Positions 35,822 to 44,926 of a DNA stretch of 64,000 nucleotides are shown here, one piece after another (the stretch's first letter is position 1; each line of letters opens with the position of its first letter). This DNA is from Streptomyces sp. NBC_00425 (GTDB lineage Bacteria; Actinomycetota; Actinomycetes; Streptomycetales; Streptomycetaceae). The DNA lies in assembly GCF_036030735.1 (NCBI RefSeq), contig NZ_CP107928.1, positions 5,580,001 to 5,644,000 on the forward strand, in the 5' to 3' direction. Both the position numbers and the translations under genes were made by a program. Below the pieces are notes generated by a model, which saw only the letters and a program-made list of their open reading frames with translations, was not told where the DNA came from and did no database searches.

Positions 35822-38032
35822 GTGGCCACGTTCCTTTACCGACTCGGCCGGCTCGCCTTCCGCCGCCGCCACTTCGTCGCCCTCATATGGGTGGCGCTGC
35901 TGACCCTCGCCGGCGTCGGCGCCGCCTCCGCGCCCGCCGCCGGGACAACCTCCTTCTCCATACCGGGAGTCGAGGCCCAGAAGGCCTTCGACCTGCTGGA
36001 ACAGCGCTTCCCCGGGGCCAGCGCCGACGGCGGGACCGGGCGCATCGTCTTCAAGGCGCCCGAGGGCCAGAAGATGACCGACGCCGCCAACCGGGCGACC
36101 GTCGACAAGGCCGTCAAGGCCCTCCGTGACGGCTCCGAGGTCACCTCCGTCACCGACCCCTTCACGACGCACGCCGTGAGCAAGGACGGGACGGTCGCCT
36201 ACACCTCCGTCAAGTACGACGTCCCCGGCATGGAGCTGCAGGACTCGACCCGGGACGCCCTCGAGGCGGCGGGCGACACGGCACGGGCCACCGGGCTGAC
36301 CGTCGACGTCGGAGGCGACGCCCTCCAGGCCGGCGCCGAACCCGGTGCGATCGGCGAGGTCATCGGCCTCGCGATCGCCGCCGTCGTCCTCGTCCTCACC
36401 CTGGGCTCGCTGGTCGCGGCCGGGCTGCCGCTGCTCACCGCGATCATCGGCGTCGGCATCGGCGTCTCCACCATCACCGTCCTCGCCAAGGCGCTCGACC
36501 TCGGCGACACCACCTCCACCCTCGCGCTGATGATCGGCCTCGCGGTCGGCATCGACTACGCGCTGTTCATCGTCTCCCGCTACCGCAGCGAGCTCGCCGA
36601 GGGCCGCGACCGCGAGGAGGCCGTCGGCCGCGCCACCGGCACCGCAGGCTCGGCCGTCGTCTTCGCCGGCCTCACGGTCGTCATCGCCCTGGCGGGCCTC
36701 GCGGTCGTCAACGTGCCCATGCTGACCAAGATGGGCCTCGCCGCGGCGGGCACGGTCGTGGTCGCCGTCCTCATCGCGCTGACCATGGTCCCGGCGCTGC
36801 TCGGCTACGCGGGCAGGAAGGTCCGCGCCACCGGCGAGAAGCGCAGGCCGGCCGCCGTGAAGGGCGAGCAGGGCGAGCAGGACAAGCCCGGGCCGGGCGT
36901 CCGCTGGGCCAGCTTCGTCGTCCGTCGTCCGGCCGTCGTGCTGCTGCTCGGCGTGGTCGGTCTCGGCGCGATCGCCGTCCCGGTCGCCCAGCTGGAGCTG
37001 GGTCTGCCCGACGACGGCTCGCAGCCGACGTCCACGACCCAGCGCCGGGCCTACGACCTGCTGTCGGAGGGCTTCGGCCCCGGGTTCAACGGCCCCCTGC
37101 TGATCGTGGTCGACGCCGCGAACAGCGACGACCCCAAGGCCGCGGCCACCTCGGTGACCGACGGGATCAAGAAGCTCGGGGACGTCGCCACGGTCACCCC
37201 GGCGATGTTCAACAAGGCCGGCGACACCGCCACCATCACCGTGATCCCCGGCTCCAAGCCGTCCTCGACCCAGACCGAGGACCTGGTGCACGCCATCCGT
37301 GACCAGGGCGCCGACGTCAGGGCCGACACCGGCGCGCGGGTGCTGGTCACCGGCACCACCGCGATGAACATCGACTTCTCGCAGAAGCTCAACGACGCGC
37401 TGATCCCGTACCTGGGCCTGGTCGTCGGCCTGGCCTTCCTGCTGCTGATCGTGGTCTTCCGCTCCGTCCTGGTCCCGCTGAAGGCGGCCCTCGGCTTCCT
37501 GCTCAGCGTGCTCGCCGCGCTCGGCGCCGTGGTCGCGGTCTTCCAGTGGGGCTGGCTCGGCGGCCTGATCGGCGTCGAGGAGACCGGCCCGATCATGTCG
37601 ATGACGCCGATCTTCATGGTGGGCGTGGTGTTCGGCCTCGCGATGGACTACGAGGTGTTCCTCGTGACCCGGATGCGGGAGGCGTACGTCCACGGCGAGA
37701 GCCCGAGCCAGGCCATCGTCACCGGCTTCCGGCACAGCGCCAAGGTGGTGGTCGCCGCCGCGATCATCATGATGGCCGTGTTCGGCGGCTTCATCAGCTC
37801 CGGCGAGTCCATCATCAAGACGATCGGCTTCGGCCTCGCGATCGCCGTCTTCTTCGACGCGTTCGTCGTCCGCATGGCGATCGTCCCGGCGGTGCTCGCG
37901 CTGCTCGGCAAGAGGGCCTGGTGGCTGCCGAAGTGGCTGGACCGCGCCCTGCCCAACGTGGACGTCGAGGGCGAGGGACTGCGCACCCCCTCCGACGCGG
38001 GCGAAGAGGACCGCGAACTGGTCCGCGTCTGA
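35822..38032 (+). CDS. MMPL family transporter (RND superfamily)
   Basis: Proton-driven exporter of lipids or hydrophobic molecules. The 736 residues form the usual two-fold repeat: a TM, an extracytoplasmic domain (about 40-185), then TM2-6 with DYALFIVSRYRSEL; a second half with an extracytoplasmic domain and TM8-12 with DYEVFLVTRMREAY. These Asp-Tyr pairs carry protons in MmpL proteins. GTG 35822 has GGGAG nine bases upstream. Likely controlled by the TetR protein encoded upstream; substrate unknown. Confidence 0.93.
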   Translation: MATFLYRLGRLAFRRRHFVALIWVALLTLAGVGAASAPAAGTTSFSIPGVEAQKAFDLLEQRFPGASADGGTGRIVFKAPEGQKMTDAANRATVDKAVKALRDGSEVTSVTDPFTTHAVSKDGTVAYTSVKYDVPGMELQDSTRDALEAAGDTARATGLTVDVGGDALQAGAEPGAIGEVIGLAIAAVVLVLTLGSLVAAGLPLLTAIIGVGIGVSTITVLAKALDLGDTTSTLALMIGLAVGIDYALFIVSRYRSELAEGRDREEAVGRATGTAGSAVVFAGLTVVIALAGLAVVNVPMLTKMGLAAAGTVVVAVLIALTMVPALLGYAGRKVRATGEKRRPAAVKGEQGEQDKPGPGVRWASFVVRRPAVVLLLGVVGLGAIAVPVAQLELGLPDDGSQPTSTTQRRAYDLLSEGFGPGFNGPLLIVVDAANSDDPKAAATSVTDGIKKLGDVATVTPAMFNKAGDTATITVIPGSKPSSTQTEDLVHAIRDQGADVRADTGARVLVTGTTAMNIDFSQKLNDALIPYLGLVVGLAFLLLIVVFRSVLVPLKAALGFLLSVLAALGAVVAVFQWGWLGGLIGVEETGPIMSMTPIFMVGVVFGLAMDYEVFLVTRMREAYVHGESPSQAIVTGFRHSAKVVVAAAIIMMAVFGGFISSGESIIKTIGFGLAIAVFFDAFVVRMAIVPAVLALLGKRAWWLPKWLDRALPNVDVEGEGLRTPSDAGEEDRELVRV

Positions 38033-38075
38033 CACGTCGGACCGTCCGTGACACGTCGGACCGTCCGAAAAGACC

Positions 38076-38122
38076 GCCGGTGAGGGCTCCGTGGGGACGG
38101 GGCGCCCTCACCGGCCTTTTTC
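38076..38122 (+). terminator. Rho-independent terminator of the TetR-MMPL unit
   Basis: GCCGGTGAGGG and CCCTCACCGGC pair perfectly over 11 bp, and CTTTTTCTT follows, a rare classic T-tract in this window. A 17-bp direct repeat (GACACGTCGGACCGTCC) lies between the stop codon and the hairpin. Confidence 0.9.
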
Positions 38123-38359
38123 TTGACGACCCGTCTCGTGACCCACTATCGGGTGACGGCGTCACACACTCGGGCCGCACGGGGCGGGTGGCCCAACGGA
38201 TCCGGTGTGTTCAGGACATAGATGGACATGGAAGGCTACTGTCACCGGAATGTGCATGATTCGTAACGTGCAGCGGTATTGAGCCACTTGGGGCGGGCAG
38301 GGTGGGCAATCTGGTTCTGCGGCCGAGGGGCCGCACACCGCACCAAGCAAGGAGACCTT
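38123..38359 (+). other. upstream region of the lamin-tail gene
   Basis: Together with the terminator this gene-free stretch measures 327 nt. It is somewhat AT-richer around 38210-38285. AAGGAG at 38349-38354 is the ribosome binding site for the gene at 38360. No long palindrome or confident promoter was seen. Confidence 0.5.
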
Positions 38360-38971
38360 GTGTCCGTTTCCTCTGTTTCCGCCCGTCGTCTCACCGCCGT
38401 CGCGATCGTCGCCGCCGCTGTGACCGGAGCGGCGACACTGCCGGCGTCGGCCGCCGCCGCCTCGCGTCCGAACCGGCCGCAGGTGGAGATCAGCGCCGTG
38501 CACTACGACGCACCGGGTCGGGACGACCGCTCGGCCTTCTCCCTGAACAAGGAGTGGGTGGAGCTGACCAACACCACCCGTCACGGCGTCAACCTGGACG
38601 GGTGGACGCTCTCCGATGACCGCGGCGACAAGTACACCTTCCGCAACTACCGGCTGGCCCCGCGCTCCACGGTGCGCGTCCACACCGGCATCGGCCGCGA
38701 CACCCGCACCGACCTGTACCAGGACCGCCGCCGCGAGGTGTGGGACAACCGCTCCGACACCGCCACCCTGCGCGACGACCACGGCCGCCGCGTGGACCAG
38801 GAGTCCTGGGGCTTCAACCGCCACCACGGCGACGACCGCCACCACGGCGACGACCGCCACCACGGGGACAACCGCCACCACGGGGACAACCGCCACCACG
38901 GGGACAACCGCCACCACGGGGACAACCGCCACCACGGGGACAACCGCCACCACGGCGACGACCGCCGCTGA
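38360..38971 (+). CDS. secreted lamin-tail-domain protein with His/Asp repeat tail
   Basis: An exported 203-residue protein. A signal peptide (about 1-34, RRLTAVAIVAAAVTGAATLPASAAAA) is followed by a lamin tail domain (about 40-150) recognised by VEISAVHYDAP, KEWVELTNTTRHGVNLDGWTLSDDRGDKYTF and STVRVHTG. The C-terminus is eight tandem RHHGD(D/N) hexapeptides, a probable metal-binding tail. GTG 38360 has AGGAG five bases upstream. LTD domains occur in secreted nucleases and adhesive proteins; no catalytic domain is attached here. Confidence 0.87.
   Translation: MSVSSVSARRLTAVAIVAAAVTGAATLPASAAAASRPNRPQVEISAVHYDAPGRDDRSAFSLNKEWVELTNTTRHGVNLDGWTLSDDRGDKYTFRNYRLAPRSTVRVHTGIGRDTRTDLYQDRRREVWDNRSDTATLRDDHGRRVDQESWGFNRHHGDDRHHGDDRHHGDNRHHGDNRHHGDNRHHGDNRHHGDNRHHGDDRR
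38819..38962 (+). repeat. 18-bp coding tandem repeat, eight units
   Basis: Eight head-to-tail copies of an 18-bp unit (CGCCACCACGGSGACRAC). Units 3-7 are identical to each other, and units 1, 2 and 8 form a second identical class. The identity at third positions points to recent expansion. It encodes the hexapeptide RHHGDN or RHHGDD. Confidence 0.95.
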
Positions 38972-38987
38972 CCCCGCCCCATCACGC

Positions 38988-39024
38988 GCGACGCGCCCGT
39001 CCCCTTCCGGGGCGGGCGCGTCGC
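38988..39024. terminator. bidirectional terminator between convergent genes
   Basis: A 16-bp stem with one bulged T, a GCGACGCGCCCG arm and a TTCC tetraloop closed by CCCC/GGGG. It lies between the lamin-tail stop and the stop of the minus-strand propeller gene. Confidence 0.85.
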
Positions 39025-39058
39025 CGTGTCATGCCGCGGATCCTCCCGCGGCCCGTGC

Positions 39059-41023
39059 TCAGTTGGTGAAGACGATGTACTTCCAGGCGCCGTGCGTCGT
39101 CGCGTTGACGTTGTCGCCGGAGGAGCCGTCGATGTACGACGAGCGGATCCGGGCGCGGATGCCCGCCTCGCCGGGGGCCTCCAGCGTGACGGCGGACTTC
39201 CCGCTCGCGCCCACCGGGAAGTACTGGGACCCGGAGTCGTACCAGGAACCCTGGTAGTAGACCTGGACCTGCAGGCGCTGCTGGCGGCCCGCGTAGTAGT
39301 TCATGGTCGTGGTGAACAACGGGTCGGTGTTCTTGCGGAAGTAGGAGTACGTCGTGGAGCCGATCCTCCCCGTCTTGTAGTGCCGGGAGACGGTGGTCGA
39401 CACCTTCGCGTAGGCGCCCGCGGTGGACTTCGCGGTCTTGCCGGCGCTGCGCGAGTCGCCCGCGAAGACGGCGGTGACGGCCGTGTCGCGGGTCATGTCG
39501 ACGACCACCGACAGGTTGCCCTGCGAGTTGACCTTGGCGTTCTTGACCAGCTTCTTCGGCTTGTCGGAGCCGGCGGGGTCGACGTAGATCGCCACCGTGC
39601 GGTTCCTGTACGTCGCGCCCAGGTGCGCCGTGAACGTGACGTCCTTGCCGTACGCGTACAGCTTGCCGTTGTTGGTGACGCTGAGCGCGGTCGCCTTGCG
39701 CGAGACGGCCACCACGTCGGAGCCGACGGTGGCCGCGTGACCGGCGTCGCCCGCGAAGAACACCCGGTAGGTGACCTTGCCGCCGGCGGGCGGGACGTCC
39801 GTGAAGGCGAACGAGCCGTCGGCCTTGGTCTTGACCGGGGCGAGGACCTTGCCGCCGGGCGACTCCAGGTCCGCCCGGGTCACCTTGAGGACGGTGCCCG
39901 CCGGAAGCGGCGTCGCCGAGGTCAGTCGGCCTGTGACGGTGAGCTTCTTGGCGCGTTCCGCCTTGACCGGAGCCGTCACCTTCAGCGCCGGCAGTTCCTT
40001 GGTCGGGTCCGTCAGCGCGCGCAGGGTGAAGACGTCCGCGGTGTTCACGGAGACCGCGAACACCCGGCTGCTGTCCGGCGCCCAGGCGAGCGCGCCGTCG
40101 ACGAGGGTGTCGGCGCCGCTGCTGTTGCCGGTGTTGGGGAAGTCGTACTCGCGCACCGGCGTCGTCGCGCCCGGCCGGATGACGTGGACGTCGGGGTCGT
40201 ACCAGGAGAAGCTGCCGCCCGCGACGCTGCCGTCGGGTGCGACCCGCACGGCGTTCGGGTACGCGTCGATGGCGTAGCCGGGCTGCTCGGCGAGGTCGGT
40301 GGCCGAGTAGGCGCCGATGCCGTAGCCGAAGCCGGGCGAGCCCCACGAGGTGAGGACCTGCTTGCCGTCGGGCGTCAGGTCCAGCTGCTTCACGGACCCG
40401 TCCATGTCGCCCTTGGCCCGCAGCGTGGCCCCGTCGGCCGAGAGGTCGTAGACGGCGACCCGGCCGCCGTTGCCGGCCACCAGGACGCCCGGGACGGCCG
40501 GGTCGGCGCCCAGGAGCGCGGTGCCGGAGAAGTCGCCGTCCCCGCGCTGGGAGAGGTGGACGGCGGGTTCGGCGCCCGAGACGTCGAGCGAACCGAAGTC
40601 GGAGCCGTAGCCGAACCAGATGCGGCCGTCCACCACCTCCAGGTCGCCCGGAGCCACGCCCAGCGGGTAGCTCGAGGTCTCGCTGTACGTCCCCGTCTCC
40701 ACGGCGATGATCCGGTTGGCGTTCTTGACGGCCGCGTACACCTGCCCGGAGTCGGCGGACAGCGCGAGGCCCGTCACGCCGGACAACCCGGTCAGGGTCG
40801 CCTTGACGGTGCCCGCGTAGTCGGTGACGACGATCTTTCCGCCGCTCGGGTCGGAGACGTAGACGCGCTGGTGGGCGCCGTCCACGACGATGTCGCCGAC
40901 CGACTCCACCGGAAGGACGGTGGCGGAGTCGGCCACGGCCACTCCCGCCGAACTCGCGGCGAGTACCGCGGAGCTGAGAACGACCGCGAGCGTCGTCGCG
41001 GCCGAGATGCTGCGCCTGCGCAC
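39059..41023 (-). CDS. secreted YncE-like beta-propeller protein with Ig-like repeats
   Basis: An exported protein of 654 residues. The signal peptide is RRRSISAATTLAVVLSSAVLAASSAGVAVADS. A seven-bladed YncE-type propeller (about 35-330) shows DIVVDGAHQRVYVSDPSGGKIVVTDYAGTV and LALSADSGQVYAAV. Two Ig-like/Big domains (about 330-520) and a C-terminal all-beta domain with Tyr/Ser-rich strands follow. No catalytic motif; a surface-binding role is likely. GTG 41023 precedes the signal peptide directly; its ribosome site (GGGGG) is distant, so the start is less sure. Confidence 0.82.
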   Translation of the reverse strand: MRRRSISAATTLAVVLSSAVLAASSAGVAVADSATVLPVESVGDIVVDGAHQRVYVSDPSGGKIVVTDYAGTVKATLTGLSGVTGLALSADSGQVYAAVKNANRIIAVETGTYSETSSYPLGVAPGDLEVVDGRIWFGYGSDFGSLDVSGAEPAVHLSQRGDGDFSGTALLGADPAVPGVLVAGNGGRVAVYDLSADGATLRAKGDMDGSVKQLDLTPDGKQVLTSWGSPGFGYGIGAYSATDLAEQPGYAIDAYPNAVRVAPDGSVAGGSFSWYDPDVHVIRPGATTPVREYDFPNTGNSSGADTLVDGALAWAPDSSRVFAVSVNTADVFTLRALTDPTKELPALKVTAPVKAERAKKLTVTGRLTSATPLPAGTVLKVTRADLESPGGKVLAPVKTKADGSFAFTDVPPAGGKVTYRVFFAGDAGHAATVGSDVVAVSRKATALSVTNNGKLYAYGKDVTFTAHLGATYRNRTVAIYVDPAGSDKPKKLVKNAKVNSQGNLSVVVDMTRDTAVTAVFAGDSRSAGKTAKSTAGAYAKVSTTVSRHYKTGRIGSTTYSYFRKNTDPLFTTTMNYYAGRQQRLQVQVYYQGSWYDSGSQYFPVGASGKSAVTLEAPGEAGIRARIRSSYIDGSSGDNVNATTHGAWKYIVFTN

Positions 41024-41241
41024 AGAAATGGGAACCCCCAGGAAAAAGAGCCCGGTGTGTCCGCCGGGCGTGGTGAAACGCCTGCGTCCCCCCTTCGCGC
41101 CCGCAGCGGGCGCGTGAACGCGGCAGAGCAGCAGCGTATGGCATGGCAATGACAACAGGGACGGGATTTCCGCCCAGCCCTGGACGCTTACCGGACAAAC
41201 CCGCTCGCGTGCCCGGCGCAACCCTCGCTAGCGTGCCGCGC

Positions 41242-41733
41242 ATGACGACCACCGGCGCCCACCCTCGCTTCGCCCAGGCCCTGAGCGAGCTCGGCCTCGA
41301 CGAACTGACCCCGCGCGTCCGCCGCTTCCCCGACGCGACCCGCACCGCCGCCGAGGCCGCCGCCGCGATCGGCTGCGAACCGGCCGAGATCTGCAAGTCC
41401 CTCGTCTTCGCGGCGGACGGCGCGCCGGTCCTCGTGCTGATGGACGGCGCCTCCCGGGTCGACGTCGAGCGGGTACGGCAGGTACTCGGCGCGCAGCGCG
41501 TGACGAGGGCCGCAGCCGACGTCGTACGGGAGACGACGGGGTACACGATCGGCGGGGTGCCGCCCTTCGGCCACCGCACACGCACGCGTGTCCTCGCCGA
41601 CCGGGGCCTCCTTGCGCACGGCGTCGTCTGGGCGGCGGCCGGCGATCCGCACGCCGTCTTCCCCATCGCCCCCGACGCCCTGATCCACCACGCCGGCGCG
41701 GCCCTCGTGGACGTCCGCGAACGCACCGCGTGA
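41242..41733 (+). CDS. YbaK/EbsC family aminoacyl-tRNA deacylase
   Basis: A 163-residue editing-domain protein of the YbaK/ProX type, which removes wrong amino acids from tRNA(Pro). Family features are EICKSLVFAADGAPVLVLMDGASRVD with the conserved Lys, the ETTGYTIGGVPPFGH motif and LADRGLL. ATG 41242 is seven bases after TAGCGT (41229-41234), so leaderless. The stop overlaps the start of the next gene (GTGA). Confidence 0.9.
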   Translation: MTTTGAHPRFAQALSELGLDELTPRVRRFPDATRTAAEAAAAIGCEPAEICKSLVFAADGAPVLVLMDGASRVDVERVRQVLGAQRVTRAAADVVRETTGYTIGGVPPFGHRTRTRVLADRGLLAHGVVWAAAGDPHAVFPIAPDALIHHAGAALVDVRERTA

Positions 41734-42575
41734 CCCCGCTGGTCACCGCCGCCGTCCTGCTCGCCGCCGTCACCCACGCCGGCTGGAACGCCATCGCGCA
41801 CCGGATCACCGACAAGCTCGCCGGGTTCGCGCTCATCTCCGGCGGCGGCATGCTCATCGGCCTCGCCCTCGCGCCGTTCACCGCTTTCCCGGCGGCCCGC
41901 GCCTGGCCGTACCTGCTGTCCTCCGCGGTGATCCACATCGCCTACTACGCGCTGCTCATGCGGTCGTTCCGGCTCGGCGACTTCGGCCAGGCGTACCCGC
42001 TCGCACGCGGCTCCGCGCCCCTCGTCGTCACCGTCCTCGCCGCCGTCTTCGCGCACGAGGCGCCCGACGCCCGGGCGGCCGCCGGGATCGCACTGTCCTG
42101 CGCGGGGCTGACCGGCGTCGCCGTCTGGGGACTGCGCGGGCGGCGGCCCGACCGGGCGGCGATCGGAGCCGCCCTCGCGACCGGCGTGACCATCGCGGCG
42201 TACACGGTCGTCGACGGTCTCGGCGTCCGCGCCTCCGGCTCCTCCCTGGGATACATCGCCTGGCTGATGGCCGTGCAGGGAGCCGTGGTCCCGGCCTACG
42301 CCGCCCACCGCCGGCGCGGGCGGACCCTCGCCGTCCTGCGTCCCTTCGCCGCCCTCGGCCTGCTCGGCTCGGCCCTGTCCGTCCTCGCGTACGCCCTCGT
42401 GCTGTGGGCGCAGACCCGCGCCGAACTCGCCCTGGTCGCGGCCCTGCGCGAGTCGTCGGTCCTGGTCGGGGCCGCCATCGGGGCGCTGTTCTTCAAGGAG
42501 CGGTTCGGGGTGCCCCGTCTCGTCGCCGCCGGGCTGCTGGTCGTCGGCATCGGTCTGATGCTCCACCCCGGCTGA
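41730..42575 (+). CDS. DMT superfamily (EamA) transporter
   Basis: A small exporter-type membrane protein of 281 residues with about ten helices in two EamA halves. Typical stretches are ITDKLAGFALISGGGMLIGLALAPF, LRESSVLVGAAIGALFFKERFGVPRLVAAGLLVVGIGLM at the end, and RSFRLGDFGQAYPLARGSAPL in the first half. The GTG start overlaps the YbaK stop, so the two are co-translated. Substrate unknown. Confidence 0.9.
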   Translation: MTPLVTAAVLLAAVTHAGWNAIAHRITDKLAGFALISGGGMLIGLALAPFTAFPAARAWPYLLSSAVIHIAYYALLMRSFRLGDFGQAYPLARGSAPLVVTVLAAVFAHEAPDARAAAGIALSCAGLTGVAVWGLRGRRPDRAAIGAALATGVTIAAYTVVDGLGVRASGSSLGYIAWLMAVQGAVVPAYAAHRRRGRTLAVLRPFAALGLLGSALSVLAYALVLWAQTRAELALVAALRESSVLVGAAIGALFFKERFGVPRLVAAGLLVVGIGLMLHPG

Positions 42576-42659
42576 CGCCCTTCGGTCCGGGCCGTCCGCT
42601 GGGTGCGGCCGTCCGCTGCGAGGCGCACCCTGGAACCAGAGGCTTCGGAGGTGACCGTC

Positions 42660-42947
42660 ATGACGCACACCGCAACGCGCACGACCGTCGGATGGCATGT
42701 CGAGCTGGAGTTCGAGGAGGACGACCGGCACACACGCGCGGTCGCGCTGGTGCGGCTGCCCGACGGGACCGAGGTGCGGTCCCAGGGGCACGCCAGCCGG
42801 CACACCGTGGACGCCGACCAGCCCCGGGTCGGAGAGGAGATCGCCGGCGCCCGCGCGCTCAACGAGATCGCCATGCAGCTGCTGACCAAGGCGCACACCG
42901 AGATCGACGACGCCTCGGGGCGGACGTCGCACTCGATCAACGTGTAG
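42660..42947 (+). CDS. DUF1876 domain protein
   Basis: A 95-residue protein made of one DUF1876 domain (dsRBD-like fold): WHVELEFEEDDRHTRAVALVRLPDGTEVRSQGHASRHTVDADQPRVGEEIAGARALNEIAMQLL. The function is unknown; the family is confined mainly to actinobacteria. GGAGGTG six bases before ATG 42660 fixes the start. Confidence 0.88.
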   Translation: MTHTATRTTVGWHVELEFEEDDRHTRAVALVRLPDGTEVRSQGHASRHTVDADQPRVGEEIAGARALNEIAMQLLTKAHTEIDDASGRTSHSINV

Positions 42948-42959
42948 ACGTCACCGACG

Positions 42960-43037
42960 TCGGTGCAGGCATCGGCATCGGCATCGGTGTCGACGCCGCG
43001 GTCACGGCCACCGCCGCTGCCACCGCCACCGTCGTCG
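42960..43037 (+). repeat. simple-sequence stretch
   Basis: CATCGG recurs three times in a row near 42971-42988 and is followed by GCCACCGCC/GTCGTC simple repeats. It is noncoding, between two convergent stops. Confidence 0.4.
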
Positions 43038-44207
43038 TCACGACGTCGCCGTGGTCGCCGTCCGCAGCGCGCGGAGCAACGCCTGCGCCCGCGGGTCCGC
43101 CGTCACGCTCGCGCGGAAGCCGTTGGTGACATAGGCGAAGGCGATCCCCGACTCCGGGTCGGCGAGGCCGAGGGCGCCGCCGCGGCCCGGGTGGCCGAAG
43201 GCGCGGGGCGACAGCAGCGGGGAGGCGGCGCCGTGCAGCATGGGCCCGAGGCCGAACCGGGTGTTCACCACCAGGACCCGGTCCGGGCCCGACGACTGCT
43301 CGCCGCGCGCGAGTTCCACCGTCTCCGGCCGCAGCAGCCGCACCCCGCCCTCCACCTCGCCGATCAGCGACGCGTAGAAGCGGGCCAGGCCCTCGGCGGT
43401 CGCGATGCCGTTGGACGCGGGCAGCGCGGCGGCCCGGTACGCGGCGTCGTTCTCGTCGGGCAGCGGGGTGATCGCGGCGAAGGCGCGCCGGGTGAGGGAG
43501 GCCGGATCGGCGTAGGCGGCGGTGACGGCGGGCTTGGGCCGGGTCCTCAGCGCGCCCGCCTGCACCGGCGCATCCACTTGGCCCACGCGTCCCGCCCGCC
43601 CGCGTTGCGCGGCCGGCAGTCCGAGCCACAGGTCGGCGCCGACCGGCCGGGCGATCTCGTCGGCGATCCACTCGCCGACCGGCCGTCCGGTGATCCGCCG
43701 CACCAGCTCACCGGTCAGCCAGCTGTAGGTCTGCGCGTGGTAGCCGTGGTCCGTCCCGGGCTCCCAGACCGGGGTCTGCGCCGCGACCGCCGCCGCGCCG
43801 AGGTCGGGGTCGGCGGCCTCGGCGGGCGTCAGCGGCCGGTCGAGGACCGGCACGCCCGCGCGGTGCGCGAGGACGTGCCGTACGAGGGTGCGCTCCTTGC
43901 CGGCCGCCTTGTACTCGGGCCAGTACGTCCCAACGGGCGCGTCCAGGTCCAGCTCGCCGCGCTGGTGCAGCAGCAGGAGGCCGGCGGCGACCACGCCCTT
44001 TGTCGCCGAGCGCACGATCTGGGCGGTGCCCCGCTCCCAGGGGGCCGTGCCGTCGACGTCCTTCGTGCCGCCCCACAGGTCGACGACCTTGCGGCCGTCC
44101 CGGTAGACGGAGACCGCCGCGCCCCGGTCGCCGAGCGCCTCGAAGTTCCGTGCGAACGCCTCCCTGACCGGCTCGAAGCCCTCGGCCACCGCACCGCTCA
44201 CGTCCAC
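43038..44207 (-). CDS. serine hydrolase, beta-lactamase/esterase EstB type
   Basis: A cytoplasmic class C-like serine hydrolase of 389 residues. The nucleophile motif SATK (SxxK) lies in QIVRSATKGVVAAGLLLL, the Tyr motif in YHAQTYSWL, and HPGRGG replaces the KTG triad as is usual in this esterase branch. No signal peptide, so esterase or peptidase activity is more likely than antibiotic resistance. GTG 44207 has AGAGGA ten bases upstream; GTG 44201 is also possible. Confidence 0.88.
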   Translation of the reverse strand: MDVSGAVAEGFEPVREAFARNFEALGDRGAAVSVYRDGRKVVDLWGGTKDVDGTAPWERGTAQIVRSATKGVVAAGLLLLHQRGELDLDAPVGTYWPEYKAAGKERTLVRHVLAHRAGVPVLDRPLTPAEAADPDLGAAAVAAQTPVWEPGTDHGYHAQTYSWLTGELVRRITGRPVGEWIADEIARPVGADLWLGLPAAQRGRAGRVGQVDAPVQAGALRTRPKPAVTAAYADPASLTRRAFAAITPLPDENDAAYRAAALPASNGIATAEGLARFYASLIGEVEGGVRLLRPETVELARGEQSSGPDRVLVVNTRFGLGPMLHGAASPLLSPRAFGHPGRGGALGLADPESGIAFAYVTNGFRASVTADPRAQALLRALRTATTATS

Positions 44208-44283
44208 GCCCGCACATCCTCTCGCAGTTCGCCTTCGACTCCTCGGGGAACGCCCGGGGCGAGCCTGCGATTCCTTCGTCCCG

Positions 44284-44775
44284 TCAGCCGAGAATGATCG
44301 TGACATCGATGTTGCCGCGTGTGGCGTTCGAGTACGGGCAGACCTGGTGCGCCGCGTCCACCAGCTTCTCCGCGAGGCCCGGGTCCAGCACGGGGAGCGA
44401 GACGCTGAGCGCCACCGCGAGCCCGTAGCCCTTGGTGCTGTTGGGGCCGATCCCGACCTTGGCCGCCACCGTCGACCCCGTCAGGTCGTAGCCCGCGCGG
44501 TTGCCGACCAGGATCAGCGCGTTGTGGAAGCAGGAGCTGTAGCCGGCCGCGAAGAGCTGCTCCGGGTTGGTGCCGTTGCCGTCGCCGCCCAGCTGCGGCG
44601 GCATCGCCACCTTCAGCTCGATCTGGCCGTCCTGACTGGTCACGAACCCGTCGCGGCCCCCGTGCGCGGTGGCCTCGGCGACGTACATGATCTTCGTCGG
44701 ACGGGTGTCGGCGGTGCCGGCCGTGCCGGCCGTCCCCGCGGTCTCGGTCGTGCCGGCTGCGGCGCCCTCTGTCAC
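44284..44775 (-). CDS. ohr: organic hydroperoxide resistance protein Ohr
   Basis: Thiol peroxidase that reduces organic and lipid hydroperoxides. The OsmC/Ohr fold has its two catalytic Cys in AAGYSSCFHNAL and VCPYSNATRGN, and the Arg-bearing loop upstream. The 163 residues include a ~17-residue N-terminal extension of Thr/Ala/Gly repeats (GTTETAGTAGTAGTAD) that most Ohr proteins lack. GTG 44775 is preceded by GGGAGGG. It lies 151 nt after ohrR on the same strand. Confidence 0.94.
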   Translation of the reverse strand: MTEGAAAGTTETAGTAGTAGTADTRPTKIMYVAEATAHGGRDGFVTSQDGQIELKVAMPPQLGGDGNGTNPEQLFAAGYSSCFHNALILVGNRAGYDLTGSTVAAKVGIGPNSTKGYGLAVALSVSLPVLDPGLAEKLVDAAHQVCPYSNATRGNIDVTIILG

Positions 44776-44801
44776 GGCGGTCCCTCCCCAAACATCTTCC
44801 C

Positions 44802-44820
44802 CAATTACATCGTGCACAAG
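44802..44820 (-). promoter_or_regulatory. candidate OhrR-controlled promoter of ohr
   Basis: Read on the minus strand this is CTTGTGCACGATGTAATTG, an AT-rich island in a GC-rich gap, 27-45 nt before the ohr start. It contains the palindrome GTGCAC and a partial TTG(T/C)-N-AA dyad reminiscent of OhrR sites. The assignment rests on position. Confidence 0.35.
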
Positions 44821-44926
44821 GTACCGGCCGGTAGGTAGGTGCGTCCCGGGCAGGGGCAGGTAACCCCCGGTAACTTCGGTCCGGGCGCGGACGTGTCCGG
44901 CCCGCCGGACAGACCGCCGCCGGGGG

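Noticed and set aside
38819..38962. CRISPR-like array
   Set aside because: Repeats are contiguous with no spacers and lie in frame within a secreted protein gene.
38982..42932. Very long minus-strand open frame (over 1300 codons)
   Set aside because: It crosses several real genes and reads as Arg/Gly/Asp low complexity; a GC-bias artefact.
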